Part shown: positions 31,283 through 40,910 of the stretch, piece after piece
Layout: the number at the start of each line of letters is the position of its first letter
Position numbering within the stretch: position 1 is the stretch's first letter
NCBI RefSeq assembly: GCF_023008405.1
Contig: NZ_CP095376.1
Location: 1,884,001 to 1,948,000 of the forward strand
DNA: 64,000 nucleotides
Reading direction: 5' to 3'
DNA from: Amycolatopsis sp. FBCC-B4732
GTDB lineage: Bacteria; Actinomycetota; Actinomycetes; Mycobacteriales; Pseudonocardiaceae
Program-made: the position numbers and the translations under genes
Notes under the pieces: model-generated
Seen by the model: the letters and a program-made list of their open reading frames with translations, nothing else
Databases searched by the model: none
What the model was told of the DNA's origin: nothing

Positions 31283-31669
31283 TCACACCCGCAACACGCA
31301 GAGAACGTTCAGAACGGACCGCCCAGGTCTGTCCGGTGGTCGCTCCGGAATTGACGAGCCGCGCGGGTAACTCCGTGGGACGGGGTTTCCGGCCTCCGGG
31401 CGCCGTACGAACAAAAGCCGGGCCAACAGGAGCGCGCCGATCGCGGTCAAGACGGCGAGGCACAGGTGGAGCGTGTCGTGCGCGCCATCGGGGCCGGGAG
31501 CGTGGTGTTCGCCCGAGCCCGTGCCGGCGCTCATGCTTGTGGAAACGGAGGTTGTTGCCACGGTGTGGGGCTCGTCGTCGGACGCCGACACGTGGTGCAT
31601 TGCGGTCACGCACAGCGCGAGCAAGCACAGCAGGATGACCTGCTGCACTCGGCCGATGCGCTCCGCCAT
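31283..31669 (-). CDS. DUF6153 family membrane protein
   Basis: This 128-residue protein has an N-terminal hydrophobic helix (IGRVQQVILLCLLALCVTAMHH), a His-rich extracellular stretch (GSGEHHAPGPDGAHDTLHLC) and a second helix (LAVLTAIGALLLARLLF) followed by a basic Pro-rich tail. This arrangement matches the DUF6153 family, found beside DUF305 genes in actinobacteria. A role in copper or other metal handling is inferred from the histidines and the partner gene. Confidence 0.8.
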   Translation of the reverse strand: MAERIGRVQQVILLCLLALCVTAMHHVSASDDEPHTVATTSVSTSMSAGTGSGEHHAPGPDGAHDTLHLCLAVLTAIGALLLARLLFVRRPEAGNPVPRSYPRGSSIPERPPDRPGRSVLNVLCVLRV

Positions 31670-31786
31670 GTCTCCACTGTACTCAGCTGTGGCTCGCAGC
31701 CGCCCGAGGGCGTGCCCGGCGCAGCGAACCTACTCGGTGCCCCGTAGTGCGCGTAGCGCCCGTCTTCCCGCTGTCCTCGAGCAGCA

Positions 31787-32038
31787 GTGATGCTGCTCTC
31801 CGACCTGCCGCCGATCCGGACTCGCGCCGAGGCCCTCGACGCGTTGTGCATTGCGGCCTGGGAGGAGTTCCGCTTGCACGGACTGCGTGTCGTCCAGCTC
31901 GGTGAGGGCACCGGTGTCGTCCGCTACGGCATCGCGGTGACGCGCTCCGCGCTGCCGTATTGGGCGCAGGTGAGCAGTGTCTACCCGCGCCGGCCCAGCG
32001 GCTGGAAGCTCACCTTCCCCCAGCGGACCCGCCGGTGA
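31787..32038 (+). CDS. Hypothetical protein
   Basis: The 83-residue frame (start GTG 31787 or ATG 31790) encodes LSDLPPIRTRAEALDALCIA then AAWEEFRLHGLRVVQLGEG and ends KLTFPQRTRR. Composition is ordinary and hydrophilic with no motif recognised. It is divergent from the DUF6153 gene. The gap of 338 bp to the antiporter gene holds only a relic on the other strand. Confidence 0.5.
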   Translation: MMLLSDLPPIRTRAEALDALCIAAWEEFRLHGLRVVQLGEGTGVVRYGIAVTRSALPYWAQVSSVYPRRPSGWKLTFPQRTRR

Positions 32039-32081
32039 GACGTGCGGCCGCCACCGGCGCGTGGCGGTGGTCGCACGAACC

Positions 32082-32260
32082 TCAGCGGCCGGTGAAGGCC
32101 TGGTCGACGAACGCCGTGTGCTGCTCGAGGCACTTCTGCACGGAGGCCCGCTCCTGACCCTGGGGCGCCTGCTGGATGGCACGACGACTCCGACGAAGAG
32201 CGCCATCGTCGGACGCAGGGCGAGGTCCCCGCGCAGGGCCCGCAGCGCGGTTTCGATCGC
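32082..32260 (-). pseudogene. Frameshifted C-terminal remnant of an unidentified protein
   Basis: On the minus strand one frame reads ALRALRGDLALRPTMALFVG and an adjacent frame continues with QQAPQGQERASVQKCLEQHT then AFVDQAFTGR and a stop. Both pieces look like natural protein, split by a frame change near 32190. No start region is found. The family is not recognised. Confidence 0.4.
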
Positions 32261-32376
32261 GCCTCCGGTTTGCCCCCGGCCGGTCTTTGCGGCATCTTTA
32301 CGCGTGGAGTGCCGGGAAGTCTGGTCGGCCCTTCGCCCGGAGCGGGTGGAGGTGGCGACTCGAGGACGGATTTTCC

Positions 32377-33582
32377 ATGGCGCTCGTCTTGGCGTTCGGC
32401 GTCGTCCTGCTCATCAGTGTCTCCCTGTCCGGTGTCGCGGCGCGGACGGTGCTGTCGACGGCGCTGCTGTTCCTGCTCGCCGGCGCGCTCATCGGCCAGG
32501 GCGGTTTCGGCCTGGTGAAGATCGCGCCGCACGACCCGCTGGTGACCGCGCTGGCCGACATCGCGCTCTTCACGGTGTTGTTCACCGACGGCCAGCGAGC
32601 CAACGTCCGGGCGTTGCGGGAGGGCTGGCGGCTGTCGGGCCGGGCGCTGGGCCTGGGCATGCCGCTGACGATGATCGGGATCGCGGTCCCGGCGCACTTC
32701 CTGGTCGGCCTGGACTGGCCGACGGCCCTGCTGCTCGGCGCGATCCTCTCGCCGACGGACCCGGTGTTCGCGGCGGCGATCGTCGGCCGCGACGACGTGC
32801 CGCTGCGGCTGCGGCGGCTGCTCAACGTCGAGTCCGGGCTCAACGACGGGCTCGCGCTGCCGTTCGTGCTGATCTTCCTGGCCACCGCCGCGCACGCCGA
32901 CTCCGACCTGGGAAAGGTCGGGATCGAGCTGGTGCTGGGCCTGGTCCTGGGCATCGCCATCCCCGCGCTGGTGACGCTGGCCTGGCGGCTGAAGGTGTTG
33001 ACCGCCGAGCCGCGGCTGCAGGCGCTCGGCCCGCTCGCCGTCGCCGTGATGCTGTACGCCGCCTGCCACCTGACCCACGCCAACCCGTACCTGGCCGCGT
33101 TCGCTGCCGGATCGACGCTGGCCACGATGGACAAGATGGCCGCCGAGCACTTCGAGCCGCTGGGCGACCTGCTCTCGGAGATCACGAAGTTCGCGGCGCT
33201 GCTGGTCTTCGGCGCGCTGGTCACGCCGGAACGCCTGGGGCACCTGAGCGTGGGTGGCTGGGTGCTCGCCGTGCTGGCGATCGTCCTGGTCCGCCCGGCC
33301 GCGATGGCGTTGTCGCTGCTGCGGACGAAGATGTCCGGCCGCGAGCGGGCCGCGGCCGCCTGGTTCGGGCCGAAGGGGTTCGCCTCGGTGGTCTACGGGC
33401 TGCTGGCCCTGCAGTCGGGCATCCCGGACGCCGAGCTGGTGTTCGACCTGGTCACCGTAACGATCGCGTTGTCGATCGTGCTGCATTCCTCGACCGACGT
33501 CCCGGTGGCGAAGGCGCTGAGCTTCGAGCCACCGGACAACCTGCCCACCGGCCGTCAAGAAACCGGAAGGAGCACCGGATAG
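32377..33582 (+). CDS. CPA1-type cation:proton antiporter
   Basis: This 401-residue membrane protein has twelve or so helices and the Na+/H+ exchanger landmarks LLGAILSPTDPVFAAAIVGRDDVP and LNVESGLNDGLALPFVLIFL, where the ND pair is the ion-binding site of CPA1. ATG 32377 follows ggacgga. It probably exchanges Na+ or K+ for H+ to control internal pH. A CBS-domain gene and an ArsB/NhaD-like permease follow on the same strand, so the three may form an ion-homeostasis group. Confidence 0.9.
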   Translation: MALVLAFGVVLLISVSLSGVAARTVLSTALLFLLAGALIGQGGFGLVKIAPHDPLVTALADIALFTVLFTDGQRANVRALREGWRLSGRALGLGMPLTMIGIAVPAHFLVGLDWPTALLLGAILSPTDPVFAAAIVGRDDVPLRLRRLLNVESGLNDGLALPFVLIFLATAAHADSDLGKVGIELVLGLVLGIAIPALVTLAWRLKVLTAEPRLQALGPLAVAVMLYAACHLTHANPYLAAFAAGSTLATMDKMAAEHFEPLGDLLSEITKFAALLVFGALVTPERLGHLSVGGWVLAVLAIVLVRPAAMALSLLRTKMSGRERAAAAWFGPKGFASVVYGLLALQSGIPDAELVFDLVTVTIALSIVLHSSTDVPVAKALSFEPPDNLPTGRQETGRSTG

Positions 33583-33621
33583 TGCGCCGCGACCCCGCTC
33601 CGCCCGCCGTACGCTGGGTGG

Positions 33622-34068
33622 ATGCACGCTGTGGAGATGGCCGAGGAGTACCCGGTCGTGGACGTCGACTCCGACGCGCTCGCCGCGGCGAAGCTGCTGG
33701 CCGAGCGGCGGCTGCCGGGCCTCGTCGTGACCGACGCGTCCGGGTGCCCGTGCTCGATTCTGCCGGCGTCGCAGGTGGTGCAGTTCCTGGTGCCGCGGTA
33801 CGTGCAGGACGACCCGTCGCTGGCCGGTGTCCTGGACGAGTCGATGGCCGACCGGATCGCGGACAAGCTGGGCCGCAAGACCGTCCGGTCGCTGCTGCCC
33901 GAGAAGCCGTCGGAGCTGCCTCGCGTGCAGGGCGACGACACGATCGTGGAGGTCGCGGCGATCATGGCCCGCCTGCGCTGCCCGCTGGTCGCCGTCATGG
34001 AGGACAAGCGGCTGCTCGGCGTCATTTCCGCGTCGCGGCTGCTGGAACTGGCACTCACGCACGGCTGA
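33622..34068 (+). CDS. CBS-domain protein
   Basis: This 148-residue protein contains a pair of CBS motifs: residues 8-60 ([30 protein letters not shown]) and 90-148 ([41 protein letters not shown]). CBS pairs bind adenosine nucleotides and regulate partner proteins. The next gene, 16 bp downstream, is a permease, so this is likely its regulatory subunit, as in related actinobacterial pairs (inference). An in-frame ATG at 33637 is an alternative start. Confidence 0.88.
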   Translation: MHAVEMAEEYPVVDVDSDALAAAKLLAERRLPGLVVTDASGCPCSILPASQVVQFLVPRYVQDDPSLAGVLDESMADRIADKLGRKTVRSLLPEKPSELPRVQGDDTIVEVAAIMARLRCPLVAVMEDKRLLGVISASRLLELALTHG

Positions 34069-34084
34069 ACCCGGGGGCGGCGCG

Positions 34085-35380
34085 ATGAGCACCGTCCTCG
34101 CCGTCGCGGTCTTCGTCGTCGCGTACGTCTTCATCGCCACCGAGAAGATCCCGAAGATGGTCGCGGCCCTCGCCGGTGCCGGAGTCGTGCTGGCCTTCGG
34201 GGTGACCGGCGCCGAGGACGCGTTCTACTCCCACGACACCGGCATCGACTGGGACGTCGTCTTCCTGCTGCTCGGGATGATGATCATCGTCGGTGTGCTG
34301 CGCCGCACCGGCGTGTTCGAGTACGTCGCCATCTGGGCGGCCAAGCGGGCCAAGGGCTCGCCGCTGCGGATCATGGTCCTGCTGGTGCTGATCACCGCCG
34401 TCGCGTCGGCGTTCCTCGACAACGTCACCACCGTGCTGTTGGTCGCCCCGGTCACGTTGCTGGTGTGCGACCGGCTCGACATCAAGCCCACGCCGTTCCT
34501 GATCGCGGAGGTGCTGGCGTCGAACATCGGCGGCGCGGCGACGCTGATCGGTGACCCGCCGAACATCATCATCGGCAGCCGCGCCGGCCTGTCGTTCAAC
34601 GACTTCCTGCTCACCATGACGCCGATCGTCGCGATCGAACTCGTCGCGTTCACGCTCGCGCTGCGCTGGGTCTTCCGGGGGTCCTTCGCCGTGGACCCGG
34701 CGCGGGTGGCCGACGTGATGCGGCTGAACGAACGGGAGGCGATCCGCGACCGCGGCCTGCTGGTCAAGTGCGGGGTCGTGCTGCTGGCGGTGTTCGCCGG
34801 GTTCGTGGGTCACTCGCTGTTCCACATCGAGCCGTCCGTGGTGGCCCTGCTGGGTGCCGGCGTCCTCGTGCTGATTTCGCGCGCCGAGCCGAAGGACTTC
34901 CTGGCCGGGGTCGAGTGGGAGACGCTGCTGTTCTTCGCCGGCCTGTTCATCATGATCGGCGCGCTGGTCAAGACCGGCGTGATCGGGGACCTGGCGAAGC
35001 TGGCGGCCGACGCCACCGGCGGGAACGCGCTCTTGGCGGTGATGCTGATCCTCGTGGTGTCGACGGTGCTGTCCGGGGTGATCGACAACATCCCGTACGT
35101 GGCGACGATGAGCCCGCTGGTGCTGGCGCTGACGCAGGACATCCCGGATCCGGGGCACTCGGAGGCGCTGTGGTGGTCGCTGGCGCTGGGCGCGGACTTC
35201 GGCGGCAACATGACGGCGATCGGCGCCAGCGCCAACGTGGTGATGCTCGGCATCGCGGCGCGGTCGGGCAGTCCGATCTCGTTCTGGGAGTTCACCCGCA
35301 AGGGTGCGCAGGTCACGCTGCTCACCGTGCTGATCGCGGCGCCTTACCTCTGGCTGCGTTACTTCGTGTTCGGCTGGTGA
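34085..35380 (+). CDS. ArsB/NhaD (ion transporter superfamily) permease
   Basis: This 431-residue permease has duplicated IT-superfamily hairpins: [20 protein letters not shown] with [20 protein letters not shown], and [20 protein letters not shown] with [20 protein letters not shown]. It closely resembles the mycobacterial Rv2684-type proteins annotated ArsA/ArsB. Substrates in this superfamily include arsenite, Na+ and dicarboxylates. The CBS partner and antiporter neighbour argue for general ion transport; an arsenite role is possible but is not supported by linkage to the ars island 20 kb away. Confidence 0.88.
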   Translation: MSTVLAVAVFVVAYVFIATEKIPKMVAALAGAGVVLAFGVTGAEDAFYSHDTGIDWDVVFLLLGMMIIVGVLRRTGVFEYVAIWAAKRAKGSPLRIMVLLVLITAVASAFLDNVTTVLLVAPVTLLVCDRLDIKPTPFLIAEVLASNIGGAATLIGDPPNIIIGSRAGLSFNDFLLTMTPIVAIELVAFTLALRWVFRGSFAVDPARVADVMRLNEREAIRDRGLLVKCGVVLLAVFAGFVGHSLFHIEPSVVALLGAGVLVLISRAEPKDFLAGVEWETLLFFAGLFIMIGALVKTGVIGDLAKLAADATGGNALLAVMLILVVSTVLSGVIDNIPYVATMSPLVLALTQDIPDPGHSEALWWSLALGADFGGNMTAIGASANVVMLGIAARSGSPISFWEFTRKGAQVTLLTVLIAAPYLWLRYFVFGW

Positions 35381-35518
35381 AGCCCTTGGCTGTGGCCGTC
35401 GGCGCGGCCAGGGAGCTGCCGGTGTTGCGGCCGCGCAGGCCTCTTCCGTCGTGGTGTGCCCGCCGAGCGTGTCCACTTCGGCCCCGGGATGCTCGGCGAA
35501 GGCTGACCGGCCGCTGCA

Positions 35519-36055
35519 TCAACGCTCGGGACCCCGCGGCGCGGGGGTCGAGCTGTACTGGCCTTGCCAGGTGGCTTGGGCGCCGGAGTCGCCGATGCGG
35601 TAGACGTCGTAGACCGCCGCGCCCGCGGCCACCACGGCGAGGGCCGAGAGCGCCACCGTCACCGCGGTGGACGCCGGGGCCAGGAAGGTGCGGCGGCCGG
35701 TCGCGTTCGCGGTGTCGGCGGCTGGGGTCCGCAGGCTCTCGCGGCGGCGCCACCACACCAGGAGTGCGAGCACGGCCACCGGGATCGCGACCCACAGCGC
35801 CGTGTCGCCGAGTTCGGTGTGGGTGCGGACCAGCGGGGTCGACGCGACGCGGCGTTCGAGCCATTCGCCGGCGTCGGTGGTGATGGGGACCAGGATCACG
35901 ACCAGGGCGGCCAGGATCGCGTTGGGGCCGGCCAGTTTGGCGCGCGCCGCGGGCCAGAGTGCGCTCAGCACCAGCAGGAGCGCGGACAACGGCAGCAGGA
36001 CGACGATGGCGTGCACGAGCAGGATGTGGGCGGGCAGGCCGCTGACGGTGGTCAT
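35519..36055 (-). CDS. DUF2231-like membrane protein
   Basis: This 178-residue protein has four hydrophobic segments. It opens VSGLPAHILLVHAIVVLLPL, matching the DUF2231 pattern in which a conserved His-containing first helix (HP/HI...H) may hold a redox cofactor. A long middle loop includes TTDAGEWLERRV, typical of the family. It is the last gene of a flavin-based electron-transfer group (ApbE, FMN-binding protein, ferric-reductase-like protein), so a role in passing electrons across the membrane is inferred. Confidence 0.78.
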   Translation of the reverse strand: MTTVSGLPAHILLVHAIVVLLPLSALLLVLSALWPAARAKLAGPNAILAALVVILVPITTDAGEWLERRVASTPLVRTHTELGDTALWVAIPVAVLALLVWWRRRESLRTPAADTANATGRRTFLAPASTAVTVALSALAVVAAGAAVYDVYRIGDSGAQATWQGQYSSTPAPRGPER

Positions 36056-36099
36056 GGTGTCCTTTGTGGAGTGTGGTCGGGGGCGGGGCCGGCGGTCGG

Positions 36100-36840
36100 T
36101 CAGGGAGCCCGGGCGAGCGCGGCTACCCGGTAGCCCGGGGCGTGGGTGGCGACCCAGCGTTCGACGTCTTCGCCGCCGCGGGCGAACGCGGCCGTGGCGA
36201 AGACGTCGGCCCACAGCAGGCTCGGGCCGGTGACCGTCACGGCGAGCAGATCGCCGGGATGGCGGCCGGTGTGCGGGTCGATGATGTGCTTGCCTCGTTC
36301 GGCCGAGCCGGATGTGGCGACGCCGCCGCTGCGCAACTCGAGGATGGTGAGGAAGGCGTTGGTGTTCTGCGGGTCTTGGACGGCGACCTGCCACGCCGGG
36401 CACCGGGAGGCCACGCGGCCGGTGACGTCGCCGCCGGCGTTGAGGTAGTGGTCGAACCCGTGCAGGCGGGTGAGATGGGTGGCGGCGCCTTCGGCCGCCC
36501 AGCCCTTCACGAGGCCGGACGGGTCGAATCCGCCGGGGAGCCACGCGTCGAAGTACCCTCCGGTCCGCTGCCGGGCTTTCTCGCACAGCGCCACGACCTC
36601 GGTGACCCAGGGATGGGCGTCGCCGGGGGAGAGCTCCCGGCGGCGGATCGCGCCGACCTGGCTGTCCGGGCGGTAGGTGCTGAACAGTTCGTCGGCGGCG
36701 CGCAGGTGCCCGAACACCGCGGCCACGGCCGGTTCCACGGCCGGGTCGCTGTCCACCCGGGGGCCGCGCAGGTGCAGGCTCATCTCGGTGCCCATGATCG
36801 ACCGGGTCCAGGACCGGCGCTGTCGCTGCGGGCTCGTCAT
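36100..36840 (-). CDS. apbE: FAD:protein FMN transferase (ApbE family)
   Basis: This 246-residue protein begins with MGTEMSLHL and has DELFSTYRPDSQVGAIRR, the FAD-binding GFDPSGLVKGWAAEGAA, YLNAGGDVTGRV and RGKHIIDPHTGRHPGD with the Mg-binding region. ApbE attaches FMN to a threonine of exported proteins. The target is encoded immediately upstream (SGAT motif), with a 4-base ATGA overlap. It lacks a lipoprotein signal, so this version is short and probably cytoplasmic or exported differently. Confidence 0.92.
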   Translation of the reverse strand: MTSPQRQRRSWTRSIMGTEMSLHLRGPRVDSDPAVEPAVAAVFGHLRAADELFSTYRPDSQVGAIRRRELSPGDAHPWVTEVVALCEKARQRTGGYFDAWLPGGFDPSGLVKGWAAEGAATHLTRLHGFDHYLNAGGDVTGRVASRCPAWQVAVQDPQNTNAFLTILELRSGGVATSGSAERGKHIIDPHTGRHPGDLLAVTVTGPSLLWADVFATAAFARGGEDVERWVATHAPGYRVAALARAP

Positions 36841-37280
36841 CCGTGGGCCGCGTCGATCGCGGACTGCAGGGACTGCTGGTAGCCCTCGGAGGTGTAGGTC
36901 GCGCCGCTGACGGTGTCGATCTGCGCGCTCTGCGCCTGCAGCGCCTCCTGGTTCAGCTCGGGCACGGCTTCGGAGTTGATCCGGACGTCGCGGCCGCTTT
37001 CCTGGGGGTACTCGACGGCCTGGGCGTCGGTGATCCGGCCGCCGGCGACGGTGATCCGCACCCGCACCGGGCCGTAGCGGGTGTCGGCGGCGTCGCCGGT
37101 GAAGGTGCCGTCGCCGCCCGAGGCGCCACCGGACGTCGTCGGACTCGCCGCGGCGGACGGCTGGCCGCCGCCGAGCGGCCGTCCGGCGGCGACCGGGGTC
37201 TGGTCGGTGCTGGTGCGGTAGCTGAACAACAGCACGACGATCGAGACGGTCGCGGCGAGGGCGATGGCGATCCTGCGCAT
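36837..37280 (-). CDS. Exported FMN-binding domain protein (ApbE substrate)
   Basis: This 147-residue protein has an N-terminal membrane helix or signal (RIAIALAATVSIVVLLFSY), a Pro/Ser/Gly linker and an FMN_bind domain (60-147) ending in IDTVSGATYTSEGYQQSLQSAI. SGAT is the flavinylation site where ApbE links FMN to Thr. It would carry a covalent FMN outside the membrane and relay electrons from the ferric-reductase-like protein encoded 13 bp upstream. Confidence 0.9.
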   Translation of the reverse strand: MRRIAIALAATVSIVVLLFSYRTSTDQTPVAAGRPLGGGQPSAAASPTTSGGASGGDGTFTGDAADTRYGPVRVRITVAGGRITDAQAVEYPQESGRDVRINSEAVPELNQEALQAQSAQIDTVSGATYTSEGYQQSLQSAIDAAHG

Positions 37281-37293
37281 CGGAAGTCCTTTC

Positions 37294-38676
37294 CTACCAG
37301 GCGAACCGCTCGGCGTGGACGCGGTCGGCGGGGACGCCGGCGCGGCGGGCGCTCTCGAGCACGGCGGCGGTCCAGGTGGCGGGGCCGCAGACGTAGACTT
37401 CGTGGTCGGCGATGTCGGGCACCAGGTGGCGCAGCACCTGCTCGTCGGGCACCGGGGCGTAGCCGGCGGGCAGCCACGACGCGCGGGCGCGGGAGCGGCG
37501 GCCGAGCAGGTAGTGGAGCCGGACCCCGCGCCGGGCGGCGAGGTCGTCGAGTTCCTGGCGGAACAGCAGGTCGGCCGCGCGGCCGGCGCGCTGGAACAGC
37601 ACGGCTTCCCCCGGGTGGTAGGGGAGTTCGTCGAGGAGCGCGCGCAGGGGCGTGATCCCGATGCCGGAGGCGAACAGCGCGATCTTCCGTCCTTTTCGGA
37701 CAGTCGAGGTCAAGCGGCCGTACGGGCCCTCGAAGAGCGCCGGCGTACCGGGCCGCAGGGTGGCCAGCCGGCGGCTGCCCGCACCGAGGTCTTTCGCCGT
37801 GATCCGCAGCCGCTGCCCGTCGGGGGCGGCCGAGAGGGAGAACGGTTTGCCACGTGTCCAGCCGGGCCCGGAGCGGAATCGCCAGATGAAGAACTGGCCC
37901 GCGGCCACGGGAAGCCGGTCGAGGTCGCGGCCGCGCAGGTACACCGAGACGACGCCGCGGCCTTCCGGCACGACCTGTTCCACTACCAGCCGGTGCCGGA
38001 GGTTGAGCCACCCCGGCAGCCCGAGGCGGAACACGAGCACGGCGCCGGCCGCCACCGCGTAAGCGGTCCACCAGAAGACCGTGGCGGCCGGGGACGCGGT
38101 GAAGTCGGCGCCGGTCCACAGCTGGTGCGGCAGCGCCAGGCCGGCGCCGAGGTAGGCGTAGAGGTGCAGCAGGTGCCAGGACTCGTAGCGCAGCCGCCGG
38201 CGGGCCGCGCGCACCGACGTCCCGGCGACCATGCCCAGCGCGGCCGTCCCGGCGGCCGCCAGGAGCATGCCCGGGTAGGTCGTGACCAGCGCCCAGGTCT
38301 CGGCGAGGACACCGGAGCGGTCCGTCGCGGCGTAGCCGAGGGTGATGAGCACGATGTGCGCGGCGAGCAGGGTGATGGAGGTGAAGCCGGCGAGCCGGTG
38401 CCGGCGGGTGAGCTCGTCCTGGCCGTAGCTGCGTTCGACCCACGGGATCCGGGCCATCAGCAGCAGCTGCAGGAGCAGGAGGTCGGCCGATACGAGGCCG
38501 GTCAGCCGGCCGGTGGCGGTGAAGAAGTCCGTGCGGAGGTCCTGCAGGCCGCGCCCGGACACCCAGAGCGCGACCACGAACAGCACGCTCAGCCAGGCCG
38601 TCAAGCCGGCGACATCACGCCACCACGCGCGGACCGCGGGCCGCGCGACGCGGTGGGTGACGAGAGTGGCGGACAT
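37294..38676 (-). CDS. Ferric-reductase-like transmembrane protein with FNR-type FAD/NAD domain
   Basis: This 460-residue protein has a six-helix ferric reductase domain (1-215) with haem-ligand candidates HRLAGFTS, AAHIVLI, ESWHLLHLYAY and LPHQLW. An FAD domain follows (about 225-320; QFFIWRF, GKPFSLSAAP), then an NAD-binding domain (FASGIGITPLRALL; YVCGPATWT). ATG 38676 is chosen for its gaggagcccg RBS; an upstream in-frame ATG at 38709 has none. It would move electrons from NAD(P)H through FAD and haems to the flavinylated partner outside. Confidence 0.9.
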   Translation of the reverse strand: MSATLVTHRVARPAVRAWWRDVAGLTAWLSVLFVVALWVSGRGLQDLRTDFFTATGRLTGLVSADLLLLQLLLMARIPWVERSYGQDELTRRHRLAGFTSITLLAAHIVLITLGYAATDRSGVLAETWALVTTYPGMLLAAAGTAALGMVAGTSVRAARRRLRYESWHLLHLYAYLGAGLALPHQLWTGADFTASPAATVFWWTAYAVAAGAVLVFRLGLPGWLNLRHRLVVEQVVPEGRGVVSVYLRGRDLDRLPVAAGQFFIWRFRSGPGWTRGKPFSLSAAPDGQRLRITAKDLGAGSRRLATLRPGTPALFEGPYGRLTSTVRKGRKIALFASGIGITPLRALLDELPYHPGEAVLFQRAGRAADLLFRQELDDLAARRGVRLHYLLGRRSRARASWLPAGYAPVPDEQVLRHLVPDIADHEVYVCGPATWTAAVLESARRAGVPADRVHAERFAW

Positions 38677-38724
38677 CGGGCTCCTCGGGTGATCGCTTTC
38701 GGGATCCACCCTTCCGGAGCCCGG

Positions 38725-40104
38725 TTAGCCGCCGACGTGACCAGGGTGAGAACTCGGTAAGAGAAGATCGGCGCCGACGGTGAACCCGACCACCGCGCCG
38801 CCGCCCGGCCGCGGTCCGGCGAACACCGACCCGCCGTGGGCGAGGGCGATCTCGCGCACGATGGCCAGCCCGAGGCCGGAGCCGGGCAGGCCGCGGGCCC
38901 CGTCCGCGCGGTGGAAGCGGTCGAACACGCGGGCCGCGTCCTCCTCGCCGACGCCGGGACCGCGGTCGAGCACCCGGACCCGCCCGTCCCGCACCTCGAC
39001 CTCGATCGGGCCGTCCGGGGCGAACTTCACGGCGTTCTCCAGCAGGTTCGCGACCGCGCGTTCGAGTGCTTTGGCCTGACCGGTCAGGGTCGTCGCGTCG
39101 GCCTCGACGGTGATGGTGCGTCCCGAGCGGTGCCGGACGCGAGCGGCGGCGTGGCCGGCGATCTCGCCCAGCTCGACCGGGGCGGGCTCTTCGGCTTCGT
39201 AGCGGCGGGTGGCGAGTTCGACGAGCTCGTCGATCAGGTGGGTCAGCTCGCGGGCTTCCCCGTCGACGTCGTCGAGCAGCCGGGCGCGGGCGTCCGGGCC
39301 GAGCTCGGCGAAGCGGCGCAGGACGGTGGCGTTCGTGCGCAGGCTGGTCAGTGGGGTCCGCAGCTCGTGCGCGGCGTCCTGGACCAGGCGTTCCTGGTCG
39401 GCGCGGGCGTCGGCGAGCCGGCCGAGCATCCGGTCGAAGGACGTCGCGAGCCGCCCGACCTCGTCGCGGCCGCCGGTGGGGACGGCGACGTCGTCGAGGC
39501 GGCCGTCACTGACCTGTTCGGTGACGTCGGTCAGCCGGACGAGCCGGCGGGTGATCTGGCGGGCCAGCAGCCAGCCGGCGAGCGCCGCGGCGGCCAGGAC
39601 CAGGGCGCTGACGCCGGTGATGCGGGCGGCCAGCTCCTTCAGCACGTGGCGGGACTCGTCCACGTCGATGCCGAGCTGAACGGCTCCGCGGCCGGGGCCC
39701 AGGGCGACGGTGATCACGCGGTAGTCGTCGCGGCCCGCCGTGACGTCCCAGTAGCGGTGGTCACCGAGGGAGCCGGTGGCGGCCAGGGCCCGATCGGCGT
39801 CGGCGACGTCGAGGTGCACCCGGCGGCCGCCGATCGGGCGGGCGGTCCCGTCCGGGGCGATCGACTGGGCGACCATCGGCTGGGCCTCGTCGTGGTCGTC
39901 GTCATCGGGACCGCGGGTGACCGGGCTCGGTGCGAGCACCTGCGTCGCGCCGGCCGCGACTTCCGCCGAGGTGGTGAGCAGCGAGCGGTCCAGCTCCGCG
40001 TCGATCCGCTGGGAGGCCGCCTGGTAGCTGAACACCCCGACCAGGATGGCCGCGGCGGCGCCGACGCCGGCGAACGCGATCGCGAGCTTGCTGCGCAGGT
40101 TCAC
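38725..40104 (-). CDS. Sensor histidine kinase
   Basis: This 459-residue kinase has a TM helix near the N-terminus ([19 protein letters not shown]), an extracytoplasmic sensor (30-160) with an acidic DDDDHDE run, a second TM ([20 protein letters not shown]), HAMP, the H-box [20 protein letters not shown]-box [13 protein letters not shown] and G-boxes [10 protein letters not shown] and [13 protein letters not shown]. It overlaps the response-regulator gene by 4 bases. It resembles MprB/PrrB-type kinases. The downstream electron-transfer genes start 48 bp after its stop, so it may control them. Confidence 0.93.
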   Translation of the reverse strand: MNLRSKLAIAFAGVGAAAAILVGVFSYQAASQRIDAELDRSLLTTSAEVAAGATQVLAPSPVTRGPDDDDHDEAQPMVAQSIAPDGTARPIGGRRVHLDVADADRALAATGSLGDHRYWDVTAGRDDYRVITVALGPGRGAVQLGIDVDESRHVLKELAARITGVSALVLAAAALAGWLLARQITRRLVRLTDVTEQVSDGRLDDVAVPTGGRDEVGRLATSFDRMLGRLADARADQERLVQDAAHELRTPLTSLRTNATVLRRFAELGPDARARLLDDVDGEARELTHLIDELVELATRRYEAEEPAPVELGEIAGHAAARVRHRSGRTITVEADATTLTGQAKALERAVANLLENAVKFAPDGPIEVEVRDGRVRVLDRGPGVGEEDAARVFDRFHRADGARGLPGSGLGLAIVREIALAHGGSVFAGPRPGGGAVVGFTVGADLLLPSSHPGHVGG

Positions 40105-40802
40105 GACGGCCGCACCGAGTAGCCCACGCCGCGCACGGTGTGGATGAGTCCGGTGGCGCCGGCCTGGTCCAGCTTGCGCCGGAGGTAGCCGATGTAAACG
40201 GCGAGGTTCTTCGAGTCCGAACCGAACTCGTAGCCCCAGATCCGCTGGTAGATGGTGGAGCGGTCGAGCACGATGCCGGCGTTGCGGACCAGCAGTTCCA
40301 GGAGGTCGAACTCGGTCTTGGACAGGGTGATCTCGGTGCCCTGCCACCAGACGCGGCGGGCGGCGGGGTCGACCGCGAGCTCGCCCAGCCGCAGGGTCCT
40401 CGCGGTGGCCGTGCCGGGTTCGGCCGAGGTGCGGCGCAGCAGGGCCCGCAGCCGGGCGAGGAGCTCGTCGAGTTCGAAGGGCTTGGACAGGTAGTCGTCG
40501 GCGCCGGCGTCCAGGCCGGCCACCCGATCGGGGGTTTCGACCCGGGCGGTGAGCATGAGGATCGGGGTCTGGTCGCCTTCGGCGCGCAGCACGCGGCACA
40601 CGCCGAGGCCGTCGACGCCGGGCATCATGACGTCGACGATCAGCACGTCGAACTCTTCGCGCCGGGCCGTGGCCAGCGCGCTCACACCGTCGGTCACCTC
40701 GGTGACGTCGTAGCGTTCAAGCTCGAGCGCGCGCACGAGCGATTCGCGGATGGCGCGGTCGTCGTCGGCGAGCAGGACGCGGTGCGGCATGCCCGCCATC
40801 AT
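40101..40802 (-). CDS. OmpR-family response regulator (MprA/PrrA-like)
   Basis: This 233-residue regulator has a receiver domain ([13 protein letters not shown]; phospho-acceptor Asp in [22 protein letters not shown]) and a C-terminal winged helix (130-230) with [15 protein letters not shown] and [21 protein letters not shown]. The start could be ATG 40802 or the ATG four codons later (40790), which matches most homologues. It is the first gene of the minus-strand run of regulator, kinase and electron-transfer genes. Confidence 0.93.
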   Translation of the reverse strand: MMAGMPHRVLLADDDRAIRESLVRALELERYDVTEVTDGVSALATARREEFDVLIVDVMMPGVDGLGVCRVLRAEGDQTPILMLTARVETPDRVAGLDAGADDYLSKPFELDELLARLRALLRRTSAEPGTATARTLRLGELAVDPAARRVWWQGTEITLSKTEFDLLELLVRNAGIVLDRSTIYQRIWGYEFGSDSKNLAVYIGYLRRKLDQAGATGLIHTVRGVGYSVRPS

Positions 40803-40910
40803 GCCCGCCCGCCGGGAGCGCGGCGGATCGGCGGGCGCAAGCGGTCGAGCACGGACTGGAGCCGCGTCGCCGCGACAGGTCTCGTCGTCGGCCCGCGATG
40901 CCGCGGGCCG

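Noticed and set aside
34085..35380. Assigning the ArsB/NhaD-like permease as arsenite exporter of the arsenic island
   Set aside because: It is 20 kb away, linked to a CBS protein and a cation antiporter, and the island already has Acr3. Superfamily membership alone does not show substrate.
35519..36055. Extending the DUF2231 gene upstream to 36586
   Set aside because: The added residues are Arg/Pro/His-rich and lie inside the ApbE gene in another frame; ATG 36055 matches the family start.
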